Below are positions 51,613 to 60,457 of a stretch of DNA of 64,000 bases, piece after piece; within the stretch, counting starts at the first letter, position 1, and each line of letters starts with the position of its first letter. Source of the stretch: Aquimarina sp. ERC-38. Its GTDB lineage: Bacteria; Bacteroidota; Bacteroidia; Flavobacteriales; Flavobacteriaceae. Location of the stretch: the NCBI RefSeq assembly GCF_026222555.1, contig NZ_CP098511.1, forward strand, positions 4,259,501-4,323,500, given 5' to 3'. A model generated the notes under the pieces. It searched no databases and was not told where the DNA came from. It was given only the letters and a program-made list of their open reading frames with translations. The position numbers and the translations under genes were made by a program.

Positions 51613-52674
51613 ATGAAAAATTTTAAGACTAGTGCAATTATTTTGTTGGTCAGTATCCTCCCCTTTTTTACAAGCTGTAGTGATGACAATGATGACCTGG
51701 TAGTTACCGAAGAAGAGTCAGAATTTGACGGAAACCTTATCGTGACTGAAAGTGGTGCCGGAGATAATAGAAATGTAGTACTGAACGCTGACAATATCGA
51801 AGAAAATTCAGTATTAGTGAAAGTTAGATTTGCTACCACCACTGAAAATATGAGGCGTTTGTATATCACCCGGGATGTTGCTAATAGCGGAATTGAAGTA
51901 TATGACTTAAATAATAAAACAGAGGGAATCGAAATTGACGATAAAGCCGATGGTTCTGTTGACTTAAAAGGAGATGATAAAAAAGAATTTGAATTCCAAA
52001 TCAGACTGGATAAACCACTACTTAGTAATGGTACGGTTGAATATACTTTATGGACTACTACCGGTCGGGGTGATTTTAGAGATGTAAGTAAAAGAAATGC
52101 ATTAGGGGCTGAAGTAGTTGGTACAGTTACCCTAGAATACGGTGAAGCAGTAAATTCCACCAGTGGGTTAAAAACTTTTGAAGCTACAATGCTAGCAGCA
52201 CCTTTATTAGATGGTAGTTCTAATACTTTTATATCATTATTTAATGAAACTGTATATAAAATTAGTGATGGTGAAGAGTTTGCTGCCCTTTGGGATTTCG
52301 GATATTACTATGGAAATACAGGTAAAGCTTCTTTAGCTTCTGCTTCTAACTTTCCGGCACTATTTGATACTAATGGTGATGGTGAACCGGATTCTGCGAT
52401 TTCCGCTTTAACCGGAGTACCGCAAGAAGAATTAAATACTTTCTTTTTTGGAGCTTCTAACTTAAGTTTTGAGGAATTTGAAGCCATATCAACTGGTGAT
52501 GAACTTAATGGTATTGGCCCCCTAACCAGAGAAAGGATAAATAATTTAGAAGAAGGTCAGATCGTAGAATTTATAGATAGTTATGGTCATAAAGGATTGA
52601 TTTTAGTGTTAAATGTAAACGGAACTTTTGGTAATGACGGAGCAATTACCATTCTTGTTAAAGTACAGGTATAG
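51613..52674 (+). CDS. Lipoprotein of unknown function
   Basis: A 353-residue protein with signal MKNFKTSAIILLVSILPFFTSC and an acidic stretch after the lipid Cys (SDDNDDLVVTEEESEFD). The mature part contains two apparent beta-rich halves; the first (about 40-175) ends with a phrase on growth of strands (EYTLWTTTGRGDFRDV), the second (about 190-353) includes LFDTNGDGEPDSAISALTG, a pattern like a calcium-binding D-x-N-x-D-x-E loop. I do not recognise the family. An outer membrane location is likely. It follows the B12 region but has its own promoter box. Confidence 0.8.
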   Translation: MKNFKTSAIILLVSILPFFTSCSDDNDDLVVTEEESEFDGNLIVTESGAGDNRNVVLNADNIEENSVLVKVRFATTTENMRRLYITRDVANSGIEVYDLNNKTEGIEIDDKADGSVDLKGDDKKEFEFQIRLDKPLLSNGTVEYTLWTTTGRGDFRDVSKRNALGAEVVGTVTLEYGEAVNSTSGLKTFEATMLAAPLLDGSSNTFISLFNETVYKISDGEEFAALWDFGYYYGNTGKASLASASNFPALFDTNGDGEPDSAISALTGVPQEELNTFFFGASNLSFEEFEAISTGDELNGIGPLTRERINNLEEGQIVEFIDSYGHKGLILVLNVNGTFGNDGAITILVKVQV

Positions 52675-52872
52675 TTTCTAGCAAAGAGGCTGTAACAGAC
52701 TTATAAAAACAGTCTGATTTCATATTTAGTCCGGATTTGTTATAAAGTAGCTTACCAAAGTGATTTTATAATACATCCGGATTTTTTATGTTTGGCAAGT
52801 AGTTCACTGTATGGTCTTTTTATATCTTCGTACATACTACTTCCTTAAGATTCATTATTAGTATATGTATTT

Positions 52873-54264
52873 ATGTTGACATCCCAAACTCTAATTTACT
52901 TAAGTATAGCACTCGTAATTGGGATTATTTTGGGCTACTTGATCCACCTTTTAAAATCTCAAAGTATTCGTAAAATTCTGGAAGAACGGAACCTTCATTT
53001 ACAAAAGCAACTGGAAGAATTAAAGACATTTCAAACCCATCAACTACATACGCTAGCAGAACAACATGGACAGTACTCCGCTCAATTAGAAAAACAACTT
53101 ACTGAAATAAAAACAGACCGGGAAGGCATCCGGCGAGAAAAGGATTTTTTACAAACCGAGCTAGCTAGAAAAAACTCAGAGTTTGATACCTTAAAAGTGC
53201 AACATAAAGAACAGAAGGAAGAAGTAGCGAATCTACAAAAACGTTTTTCAAAAGAATTTGAGAACCTGGCTAATAGAATACTAGAAGAGAAATCTATTAA
53301 ATTTACTGCTCAGAATAAAGAAAACTTGCAACACATCCTACATCCGCTACAGGAAAAAATTAAACTTTTTGAAAATAAGGTTGATCAAACGCATAAAGAA
53401 AGTATTGACTACCATGCAGCATTACGACAACAAATTGTAGGGCTAAGAGAAGTGAATCTACAAATGAGTAAAGAGACCCTTAATCTTACCAAAGCTTTAA
53501 AAGGTGATAGTAAGTTACAAGGAAATTGGGGAGAATTAGTATTAGAACGGGTGCTGGAAAAATCCGGACTAGAAAAAGACCGGGAGTATTTTGTACAAAA
53601 AAGTTTTACCCGTGAAGATGGTACTAAAGTACTCCCTGATGTAGTCATTTACCTTCCGGATAAGAAAAGAATGATCGTGGATTCTAAAGTATCCTTAACT
53701 GCCTATGAAAAATACGTCAATCAAGATGATGAACTGCTTAAAACCACTTTTTTAAAACAACACCTGATTTCGATAAAAAAACATGTCGATCAATTGTCAT
53801 CTAAAAGTTACGAGGATTTATACGAAACGGACTCTCCGGACTTTGTATTGCTATTTATACCGATTGAACCAGCATTTGCACTAGCCATTAATAGCGAACC
53901 TAGTCTTTACAATCAAGCTTTTGAAAAAAATATTGTGATTGTAACCCCGGCAACTTTATTAGCTACCCTTAGAACCATTGATACCATGTGGAATAATGAA
54001 AAACAACAACAAAATGCCATAGAAATTGCCCGACAGGCAGGTGCCCTTTATGATAAATTTACCGGGTTGTTAACAGATCTGGAACGAGTGGGTAAACGTA
54101 TCAATGATTCTAAAGGTGAGTACGATGCCGCTATGAAAAAATTATCTTCCGGACGTGGAAATCTTATCCAGAGTGCGGATAAACTAAAAAAGATGGGAGC
54201 CAAGGCAAAAAAGAGTGTTCCTGAAACCTGGATTAAAAAGTCCGAAGAAGATCTTTTTGATTAA
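52873..54264 (+). CDS. rmuC: DNA recombination protein RmuC
   Basis: A 463-residue protein. The N-terminal membrane helix (about 4-27, TLIYLSIALVIGIILGYLIHLL) is followed by a long coiled coil to about residue 200. The RmuC core then starts: LQGNWGELVLERVLEKSGLEKDREYFVQKSF, LPDVVIYLPDKKRMIVDSKVSLTAYEKYV (nuclease-like PD-(D/E)xK fold), and ALAINSEPSLYNQAFEKNIVIVTPATLLATLRTIDTMW. It limits DNA rearrangement at inverted repeats. The length and domain order are normal. Confidence 0.95.
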   Translation: MLTSQTLIYLSIALVIGIILGYLIHLLKSQSIRKILEERNLHLQKQLEELKTFQTHQLHTLAEQHGQYSAQLEKQLTEIKTDREGIRREKDFLQTELARKNSEFDTLKVQHKEQKEEVANLQKRFSKEFENLANRILEEKSIKFTAQNKENLQHILHPLQEKIKLFENKVDQTHKESIDYHAALRQQIVGLREVNLQMSKETLNLTKALKGDSKLQGNWGELVLERVLEKSGLEKDREYFVQKSFTREDGTKVLPDVVIYLPDKKRMIVDSKVSLTAYEKYVNQDDELLKTTFLKQHLISIKKHVDQLSSKSYEDLYETDSPDFVLLFIPIEPAFALAINSEPSLYNQAFEKNIVIVTPATLLATLRTIDTMWNNEKQQQNAIEIARQAGALYDKFTGLLTDLERVGKRINDSKGEYDAAMKKLSSGRGNLIQSADKLKKMGAKAKKSVPETWIKKSEEDLFD

Positions 54265-54361
54265 AGATAGTCCGTTAGTTCCATGGATTGCATCCCTATA
54301 GCATCAAAATAAATAGTATCTTTCACTCCTTAAATTCACCATCTAATTTTGGCATTTTACT

Positions 54362-54730
54362 ATGAAAAAGGTTTTAGGTATTATTTTAGGAACTATTGGT
54401 TTGCTTTTTCTAATTTGGTTTTCGGTCATCTATTTTGCTACTTTTAGCAAAGGAAATCGTAGCGGAGAACTTATTAAATTTAGTCATAAAGGAATTATAT
54501 TTAAAACCTGGGAAGGAGAAATCAGCCAGGGAATTTCCGGGGCACAAATTTTTAGTTTCTCGGTAGAAGAAAAACATAAAGATGTTATTCAGAAATTACA
54601 GGAATTCCAGGGGCGTTATGTAAAAGTAGAATATATTGAACGTTTCGGAAAAATTAAATGGTTGGGCGACACCGAGTATTTTGTAACCGAAGTGGAAGAA
54701 GAAGCTTCTCCGCATATTCGTAACCGGTAG
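54362..54730 (+). CDS. Small single-helix membrane protein (often misnamed 6-phosphogluconate dehydrogenase)
   Basis: A 122-residue protein with one N-terminal membrane helix (about 4-27, VLGIILGTIGLLFLIWFSVIYFA). The soluble part is beta-rich: RSGELIKFSHKGIIFKTWEGEIS, IFSFSVEEKHKDVIQKLQEFQGRYVKVEYIERFGKIKWLGDTEYFVTEV. Closely similar proteins are widespread in Flavobacteriaceae and carry a 6-phosphogluconate dehydrogenase label, but this one has no Rossmann fold and is far too short for that enzyme. The real function is unknown. Confidence 0.8.
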   Translation: MKKVLGIILGTIGLLFLIWFSVIYFATFSKGNRSGELIKFSHKGIIFKTWEGEISQGISGAQIFSFSVEEKHKDVIQKLQEFQGRYVKVEYIERFGKIKWLGDTEYFVTEVEEEASPHIRNR

Positions 54731-55184
54731 TTTTGTAAAATATAATAAGAGTATTTGTAAATATTCAAGATTGCTATTGCTTTAGGAAGCAGGAATCAAG
54801 GAGATAGAAATAGAATTTATTAAAAAGGGCAGGAATCAAGATGTAAGGTAACAGGACTTGTCACTTATAAAATAGGAAATGGAAGATGAGGCTTAAGAAA
54901 TAGAAGGTAAAACTCAAGAAACAGGAAACAAAAATCAGGACTTAAAACTTAGGAAACAAAATATACAAAATATAGGATCTAAAAAATAATAGCCAATATT
55001 TTTAGTTTGGTTTTTACTAACCCCCCTCATCATAATAACTTAGTAACATAATAATTCAGTAACTCAATAATAAAATAACTTAATAACACAAAAATGAAAT
55101 AACTCTTAACAAGCGACTATAATTTTTAATAAGTCAATTACTTAAAAAATTTGTTGTAAACCTATCATTCAATTACCAAACCAA
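54731..55184 (+). other. Intergenic region with degenerate purine-rich repeats
   Basis: 454 bp without a gene. From 54756, a copy of the element found at 3203 and 3675 (attcaagattgctattgc) is followed by loose repeats of a unit like caggaatcaag or caagaaacagg (54790-54960). Around 55030-55110 a second quasi-repeat occurs (ataacttagtaac, ataattcagtaac, ataacttaataac). No terminator is clear. Confidence 0.55.
54756..54800 (+). repeat. Third copy of the TauE-flanking repeat (partial)
   Basis: Matches 3685-3727 at about 36 of 43 positions by eye: attcaaga.tgctat.gct and aggaatcaag. It supports the view that the element is dispersed in the genome. Confidence 0.55.
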
Positions 55185-55739
55185 ATGAATTCCAAATTTA
55201 AATTAGCCAAAGAATCTCGTATTACCATATCAGAATTAATGCTTCCCTCCCATTCTAATTTTAGCGGAAAAATACATGGAGGTTATATTTTATCCTTAAT
55301 GGATCAAATTGCTTTTGCCTGTGCTTCTAAACATTCTGAGGCATATTGCGTTACAGCCAGTGTAGATAAAGTTGATTTTAAAAAACCTATTGAAGTCGGC
55401 GAACTAGTGACCTTAAAGGCGTCTGTAAATCATGTGGGCAGGACCTCCATGGTAGTAGGTGTACGGGTAGAAGCCGAACATATACAAACCGGGAAGGTAA
55501 AACACTGTAATAGTAGTTATTTTACGATGGTTGCCAGAAACCTGGAAGGGCGCAGTGTAGAAGTTCCCGGTCTTATTTTAGATTCTCCCACCAGTATTCG
55601 CAGGTTTGTAAGAACTATTATTAGAAAAGAAGATGCCCAGGAACGGCAAGGTATGTTTAAAGCCTCAGAATTTAAATGGCAGGAGCATCTGGAAGTACTT
55701 AAGGATTACCATGTAAAGTTACAAGGAATAGAAGCTTAA
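55185..55739 (+). CDS. Acyl-CoA thioesterase, hotdog fold
   Basis: A 184-residue protein. The hotdog active-site stretch SNFSGKIHGGYILSLMDQIAFACASKHSEAYCVTASVDKVDFKKPIEVGELV (about 23-75) has the G-x-x-HGG followed by an Asp (MDQIA) that defines the acyl-CoA hydrolase (YciA / BFIT) family. The second half is a helical tail of about 45 residues (RRFVRTIIRKEDAQERQGMFKASEFKWQEHLEVL) that is longer than in E. coli YciA. It hydrolyses acyl-CoA in the cytoplasm. Chain-length preference cannot be told. Confidence 0.88.
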   Translation: MNSKFKLAKESRITISELMLPSHSNFSGKIHGGYILSLMDQIAFACASKHSEAYCVTASVDKVDFKKPIEVGELVTLKASVNHVGRTSMVVGVRVEAEHIQTGKVKHCNSSYFTMVARNLEGRSVEVPGLILDSPTSIRRFVRTIIRKEDAQERQGMFKASEFKWQEHLEVLKDYHVKLQGIEA

Positions 55740-55787
55740 ATTTATTACACTTTTTTTGTACCTTGTAGTACCTCAAAATCTATAAGA

Positions 55788-56174
55788 ATGAAAAATGTAT
55801 ATATGCTGGGTATTATCCTATGTACCATGGCACTTCATACCGGTTGCTCCGAAGATGAAAACTCCGAACCTGAAGAAGAAGTAACAATTCCGGATGAGAC
55901 TGTAGATCTTAATCCCATTCCTGATCAAACTACCAGCTATACGGGTCAAGTAAAAGCAATTATTGACGCTGAATGTTTACGTTGTCACGGCAATCCGCCT
56001 ACTCAAGCCCCAACTACCTTAGCGAACTACGAATCTGTAGTGGAAGGTGTACAAAAAGGTAACCTGTTAGGTCGTTTAAAGAGTACGAATAACGTGATGC
56101 CCCCTACCGGAAAAATTGCCGATGAAAAAATTCTCCTGATTGAAGACTGGATTGCAGACGGATTGAAAAATTAA
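55788..56174 (+). CDS. Single-haem c-type cytochrome lipoprotein
   Basis: A 128-residue protein with signal MKNVYMLGIILCTMALHTGC (lipobox HTGC at Cys20), an acidic linker and a small cytochrome domain. The haem motif ECLRCHGNP is at about 64-72 (CxxCH) and the axial Met is probably in NNVMPPTGKI near 105. The pattern CxxCHG with a following MPP is that of the PSCyt1-like or cytochrome c lipoproteins in Bacteroidetes. It could pass electrons in the periplasm. A hairpin terminator follows at 56302. Confidence 0.85.
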   Translation: MKNVYMLGIILCTMALHTGCSEDENSEPEEEVTIPDETVDLNPIPDQTTSYTGQVKAIIDAECLRCHGNPPTQAPTTLANYESVVEGVQKGNLLGRLKSTNNVMPPTGKIADEKILLIEDWIADGLKN

Positions 56175-56301
56175 GAATCATACTTTCTCTAAAGGTGTTT
56201 TTTACAAGGAGTGAGAGGGATAATTGTCAACCTTAAAGGTGCCTCGTTCCCGTGCTATTTCTTTATTTAAGAAACCTGTAGCAATAGTATAGCTATAAAA
56301 T

Positions 56302-56328
56302 AAACCCACCTGTTTTGCAAGTGGGTTT
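56302..56328 (+). terminator. Intrinsic terminator between convergent genes
   Basis: 8-bp stem aaacccac / gtgggttt with an 11-nt loop and a T-tail on the plus strand. It is 127 bp after the cytochrome gene and 76 bp after the end of the leftward DOMON gene. Confidence 0.7.
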
Positions 56329-56404
56329 TTTCAGTAATTTAATATTTTATAAAACTTATAAACCCGGGTTTAGTCTTGTTTATTGGAGTTTAGAAGTCTG
56401 GGAT

Positions 56405-57202
56405 TTAATACTTCATAAACTTTTTAGTCAATTGACCATTTTTTGTTTCTAATTTTAATAAATACATACCTTTAGCTAAATCACTTACTTCTAACTGATA
56501 CGTGTTTGCCACTACCTTTAAAGGTTGGATTTTAACCGTTTTTCCTAAATAATCCATTACTGTTAACTTAGGATTGTTTCCATCCTTAATTTCTATTTGT
56601 AGTTTATTTTTTACCGGATTAGGATACATTGTTAAAACAGAAGCATCTAATTCTTTAACGGATAGAGTTTCAAAAGAAGCAGTTACCACTCCAGCATTAG
56701 CTCCTCCATGCCTAGCGATTTCAGTGTCACCTGCATTTCTACCGTGTGCAAAAATCATTCCCAGGCCGGTAAGATTTTCTTCAAATACATAATCCGTAGG
56801 ATCTCCGGTGTCTAAAGCTCTGGATGCAACAACAGTACGTTGCCCGTTACTAATTGAATTAGAGGTCACCGTCCAGTTGTTATTAGCGTCCACTACAGGT
56901 GGATCAAAACCAACAATTTCAGAATCAACAAGTTCCCCCTCGCTGATATAAACACAATCTTTGTCTGGCAACATTTGTGAAACATCTACATCAAAAGATA
57001 CTCCGAACCAACGGTTTTCAGGACCTACTAATCTCATTATAACCATTGAGTTGTCAATATCCAAATCTAATTGAACGGTTAATGTTGCAACATTATCATC
57101 TCTTAGAATGACTTCGCCGGTACTTCTAATCTGAGCATTTCCAATTAGACCAAAGAGTGCTACTAAAATGTAAAACAATCGTGTTTGTATGAGTTTTTTC
57201 AT
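56405..57202 (-). CDS. DOMON-like secreted protein with T9SS sorting domain
   Basis: A 265-residue protein with a signal peptide (about 1-23, ending IGNAQ). Residues about 30-180 (LTVQLDLDIDNSMVIMRLVGPENRWFGVSFDVDVSQMLPDKDCVYI) fit the DOMON pattern, a haem- or sugar-binding beta-sandwich. The C-terminus from about 190 (LTMYPNPVKNKLQIEI ... YLGKTVKIQPL ... LAKGMYLLKLETKNGQLTKKFMKY) is a T9SS type A sorting domain. It should be secreted or surface-attached. It lies 2 bp from the ankyrin gene upstream and is probably in an operon with it. Confidence 0.87.
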   Translation of the reverse strand: MKKLIQTRLFYILVALFGLIGNAQIRSTGEVILRDDNVATLTVQLDLDIDNSMVIMRLVGPENRWFGVSFDVDVSQMLPDKDCVYISEGELVDSEIVGFDPPVVDANNNWTVTSNSISNGQRTVVASRALDTGDPTDYVFEENLTGLGMIFAHGRNAGDTEIARHGGANAGVVTASFETLSVKELDASVLTMYPNPVKNKLQIEIKDGNNPKLTVMDYLGKTVKIQPLKVVANTYQLEVSDLAKGMYLLKLETKNGQLTKKFMKY

Positions 57203-57204
57203 TT

Positions 57205-57729
57205 TTAAAGTTTTGTGTTATTTAATAATTCTAATATAGCTTCATTTTGAAGTCGAGATGCATGAACATGTACGGTACTTCCCGAAGCATCTTTTATGGA
57301 GGTAACTGCGCCAGCTTCTAATAAAAGTTCAACAATCCCAACATGCCCGAACATCACTGCGTAATGTAGGGCTGTTGTATTTTTAGTATCAGTAATATTA
57401 GGATCCGCCTTATTTTCTAAAATCTTTTCAGTAATAAAATGATCCCCTTTAACTGCTGCTGCCATTAAAGCTGTACCGTCTCCACTAATATAATCAATAG
57501 TAGTACACCTTTTAGCTAGAAAAGAAGCAACTTCCTGGTTTCCACGATAGGCTGCAAGAATTAGTGGTGTATATCCACTATCATTTACCGAATCAATAAC
57601 CTCGGGGTTTTCTCTATACAATTTTTCAATATCTTCCAGGGAACCTGATCTTGCCACGTCAAATACTGCACTTTGGCTTTGACTCAAAGAGAAGAAAGAA
57701 AAGAAAAATAAGGTTAGTAAGACCTTCAT
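57205..57729 (-). CDS. Ankyrin-repeat protein, exported
   Basis: A 174-residue protein with a signal peptide (about 1-20, ending SQSQS). It has four ankyrin repeats: SVNDSGYTPLILAAYRGNQEVASFLAKR, SGDGTALMAAAVKGDHFITEKILEN, DTKNTTALHYAVMFGHVGIVELLLEAG, and a degenerate last one. It is a periplasmic protein-protein interaction module. The gene for the DOMON/T9SS protein follows after 2 bp, so they may act together; the function is not known. Confidence 0.88.
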   Translation of the reverse strand: MKVLLTLFFFSFFSLSQSQSAVFDVARSGSLEDIEKLYRENPEVIDSVNDSGYTPLILAAYRGNQEVASFLAKRCTTIDYISGDGTALMAAAVKGDHFITEKILENKADPNITDTKNTTALHYAVMFGHVGIVELLLEAGAVTSIKDASGSTVHVHASRLQNEAILELLNNTKL

Positions 57730-57915
57730 CGCAGGTAATTTGTGTTGTGCTAAAACTACTAAAAAAATTGAATATGAGCAGCAATGTAGTACAAAATTTT
57801 ATTTTAATAATTTAAAGACATGTCTTTATATCACGCTCATCACATACAGGTGGCTTTAAAATTACAATTTACATTTTGTATGATCTTTTAATTTATAAGA
57901 AAAGATGTATAAAGC

Positions 57916-57945
57916 AAAATGCCTTTCAAAGCAGAAAGGCATTTT
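57916..57945 (-). terminator. Intrinsic terminator after hsp20
   Basis: Perfect 11-bp stem aaaatgccttt / aaaggcatttt with an 8-nt loop, 37 bp after the Hsp20 stop on the minus strand. Confidence 0.75.
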
Positions 57946-57982
57946 AAATTTAACTATTTAATGAGTAAACACTAAATAATAT

Positions 57983-58417
57983 TTATGAAATCTCAATCAT
58001 TCTTTTTGGTTGTACTTTAGCTTCTTCTTTCTTTGGTAAAGTCACTTCTAGTATTCCGTTATTATAGGCAGCATTGATAGATGTACCGTCAATACTTTCA
58101 GGAAGTTTAAAGGTTCTTTTAAAGGAAGCATAGCCAAATTCCTTACGTGTATATTTATCACTTGAAGTCTCCTCCTGATTTTGTTTCTCAGTAAAAACTG
58201 ATAGATTTTCATTATCTAATTCAATTTTAAAATCATCCTTTGCAACTCCCGGTGCTGCTAGATAAATATGAAAGCTATCATCAGTTTCTTTAATATTAAT
58301 TGCCGGAGTATTAAATCCTATTCTATTTACATGATTTGTAGTTCCTCCAAACCAATCGGTATTAAAAAAATCATCTAAACCTACGGGTAATCTGTTTGTC
58401 TTTGCTAATAAACTCAT
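57983..58417 (-). CDS. Small heat-shock protein, Hsp20 / alpha-crystallin family
   Basis: A 144-residue protein. The alpha-crystallin domain covers about 40-135 (PAINIKETDDSFHIYLAAPGVAKDDFKIELDNENLSVFTEKQ), with the EFGYASFKRTFKLPE and AAYNNGILEVTLPKKE segments, including the conserved A-x-x-x-N-G-x-L-x-V motif. It holds unfolded proteins for refolding. A terminator follows. The length is typical of bacterial Hsp20. Confidence 0.95.
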   Translation of the reverse strand: MSLLAKTNRLPVGLDDFFNTDWFGGTTNHVNRIGFNTPAINIKETDDSFHIYLAAPGVAKDDFKIELDNENLSVFTEKQNQEETSSDKYTRKEFGYASFKRTFKLPESIDGTSINAAYNNGILEVTLPKKEEAKVQPKRMIEIS

Positions 58418-58541
58418 AACTATATGTATTTTTAATTATTTTAAATTTTAATTTCACTGGATATATAGCAAATCAGATTCCAATACTATTTTAATGACTT
58501 TTTGTCTTATAATTCATTTACATTAATGACTTTTTGTCTTG

Positions 58542-59213
58542 TTAACAGCCTACATTTCCAATTTCCATTTGAGGGATTGCAGCTGCCTTAGGATATTCAT
58601 TATTACTTTTTGATTTAATTATTGTATTTGGGATAGTCTTAATTTCTGTTTCTGGGGTGTTACTTTTATATTCTTTTTCTAAATGCTGTAATACGTTACC
58701 GTCTTCTATATAATAGCGTTTCTCTTTAATAGTTTCAATCCGATTTGGTTTTTTACCGTCTACTTTTTCAATTTCTTCTGAGCTACCAGATTTTTCAAAA
58801 ATAAAGAACGGACTTCCTTTTTTAAAGTAGATATTTATTTCTTCCCAACGATTTTCACGCTTATATGCATTTTGTAGATAAAGTAATTTATTATCTCTAT
58901 AATAACGTTTTAGTTCACCACTTCCTTTATTCCCTTGACAATTATATGTTTTTACATCTTCACGCATCTCCTTTCTTACTAGTTGAGCTTCTATTTCCTG
59001 ATATAACTGCTGTATTTTCTTTATTTCCGGTGATGATTCAATCGCAACTTTGTTAATATTTTGATTCGTATTGATGGGCTTTTCAGTGGAAAGTTTCTTG
59101 TCTATTACTACTTCTTCAACTTTTTCAGTTGTTTTTGTAGTATTATTACACCCTGACAATGCAATCACTAAAAAAGAGATCAATAATAACGGATATTTTC
59201 TTGATTTATTCAT
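58542..59213 (-). CDS. Lipoprotein of unknown function
   Basis: A 223-residue protein with signal MNKSRKYPLLLISFLVIALSGC (lipobox LSGC). A Thr/Glu/Lys-rich linker is followed by a mixed alpha/beta domain (KIQQLYQEIEAQLVRKEMREDVKTYNCQGNKGSGELKRYYRDNKLLYLQNAYKRENRWEEINIYFKKGSPFFIFEKSG). This repeating pattern of strand pairs ending in charged residues resembles the beta-hairpin repeats of MORN-like domains in lipoproteins, but I do not recognise a named family. Probably anchored in the outer membrane. Confidence 0.75.
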   Translation of the reverse strand: MNKSRKYPLLLISFLVIALSGCNNTTKTTEKVEEVVIDKKLSTEKPINTNQNINKVAIESSPEIKKIQQLYQEIEAQLVRKEMREDVKTYNCQGNKGSGELKRYYRDNKLLYLQNAYKRENRWEEINIYFKKGSPFFIFEKSGSSEEIEKVDGKKPNRIETIKEKRYYIEDGNVLQHLEKEYKSNTPETEIKTIPNTIIKSKSNNEYPKAAAIPQMEIGNVGC

Positions 59214-59403
59214 AAATACATATTGAAGTTGTTTAAACTTTCCTTGTAGCGTAGCTGTACTTTTAAAAAAGATACTAACTAAGAGGCACTTTTTTAAATT
59301 TTATTAAGACAACTTTTCAGTTTTTTGCTAAATTAGGTCATTAAAATCTATCTTTTATAAAATATACTTTTTAACGCAAATTATAATTTTCAGGTAATTA
59401 GAT

Positions 59404-59853
59404 ATGCAAATTAGAAAAGCTTTACCACAAGAAGCCCCATTATTATCTGAAATTGCTTTTACTTCAAAAGCATATTGGGGGTATAGCATTCAACAGCTAG
59501 AAGCCTGGAGAGAAGAACTTACTATCAATTCTGAATATATTCAGGAAAATGGAGTATATGTTGTAGAAGATCAAAAAATCATTTGCGGTTTTTATGCATA
59601 TAAAATAATATCGGATGCTTGTATAGATCTTGACTTTGTATTTATAATTCCTTCGGAAATTGGTAAAGGGTACGGTAGCAAACTGATGCAACACTTTTTA
59701 GCTTTGATAAATAACAGTCCGGCAAAGAAAATAGTAGTTGATTCAGATCCTAATGCCGAATTGTTTTACAAGCATTTTGGTTTTAAAACGATTTCTAAAA
59801 AGCCAACTTTAATTAAAAATCGATTCTTACCAGTGATGGAGTTGAATTTATAG
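59404..59853 (+). CDS. GNAT-family N-acetyltransferase
   Basis: A 149-residue protein. The acetyl-CoA binding motif A reads IDLDFVFIIPSEIGKGYGSKLMQHFLALI (about 78-105), with the Q/R-x-x-G-x-G/A signature as GKGYGS. The conclusion DSDPNAELFYKHFGFKTI is motif B (YxxxGF). IRKALPQEAPLLSEIAFTSKAYWGYS at the start is typical of this group. Cytoplasmic; the acceptor is unknown. It is separate from its neighbours. Confidence 0.92.
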   Translation: MQIRKALPQEAPLLSEIAFTSKAYWGYSIQQLEAWREELTINSEYIQENGVYVVEDQKIICGFYAYKIISDACIDLDFVFIIPSEIGKGYGSKLMQHFLALINNSPAKKIVVDSDPNAELFYKHFGFKTISKKPTLIKNRFLPVMELNL

Positions 59854-59938
59854 CATACGTTATTGTGGATATTTGTAAAGATTGCTTATCAACCAATCAA
59901 ATGATGTAAATAATAAATAAATTTTTACTTATTTCCTA

Positions 59939-60340
59939 TCAATTATAAAATCTCGTAAAAATCTTTATCAACTCGTCTGACGGTATCATCTTATTAGGGT
60001 AGTTATGCATTTCACGCAGAACCATATTAATAGCTTCCGGACGTAACCCCATTTTAAAACCAAAATCCTTAATCAGATGTATTTCTTTTTCTGAGGCATG
60101 ATTGTCTATATTCATCAATAAAACCAGTCTTTGGAATTGAAGTATTCGCTGGGCTTCAGGTTTTAAAATTTTTTGAGCTACTTCATTTTTAGCCAAGTCG
60201 TCTAATTCCTTTTTAGTAACTCCCAATTGCTCGGCAACTGCTATAATAAATTGATATTCGGAATCCTTTACCTCTCCATCTATTTTTGCAAGACTTATCA
60301 TCTCTGATAATAAACTTAATTTTTCTTCTTTGCTATGCAT
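59939..60340 (-). CDS. TerB-like protein
   Basis: A 133-residue all-helical protein. EKLSLLSEMISLAKIDGEVKDSEYQFIIAVAEQLGV (about 6-41) has the D-G-E-x-x-x-x-E metal-binding signature of TerB domains, repeated more weakly as LLMNIDNHASEKEIHLIKDFG near 78-98. TerB proteins bind divalent metals and act in tellurite resistance and stress clusters, but single TerB-like proteins in Bacteroidetes stand alone, as here. No other ter genes are in the window. Confidence 0.82.
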   Translation of the reverse strand: MHSKEEKLSLLSEMISLAKIDGEVKDSEYQFIIAVAEQLGVTKKELDDLAKNEVAQKILKPEAQRILQFQRLVLLMNIDNHASEKEIHLIKDFGFKMGLRPEAINMVLREMHNYPNKMIPSDELIKIFTRFYN

Positions 60341-60444
60341 ACTTTTTTTTAAACCAGAAAAATAAGTATTTATCTAAATAAATTCTTAATGAAGCACCAT
60401 TTATTCTCAAAATAATTCATTTTATCAGTGTGACAGAAAACAAT

Positions 60445-60452
60445 TATCTTTG
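60445..60452 (+). promoter_or_regulatory. Minus-7 box close to the DUF1456 start
   Basis: TATCTTTG, an exact TAnnTTTG match, ending only 5 bp before the ATG at 60458. The transcript would start at or near the start codon itself. Confidence 0.45.
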
Positions 60453-60457
60453 GGCTT

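Noticed and set aside
52720-52795. Possible terminator near the repeated tccgga sequences
   Set aside because: The two copies are direct repeats of a self-complementary hexamer and do not form a good stem with a T-tail.
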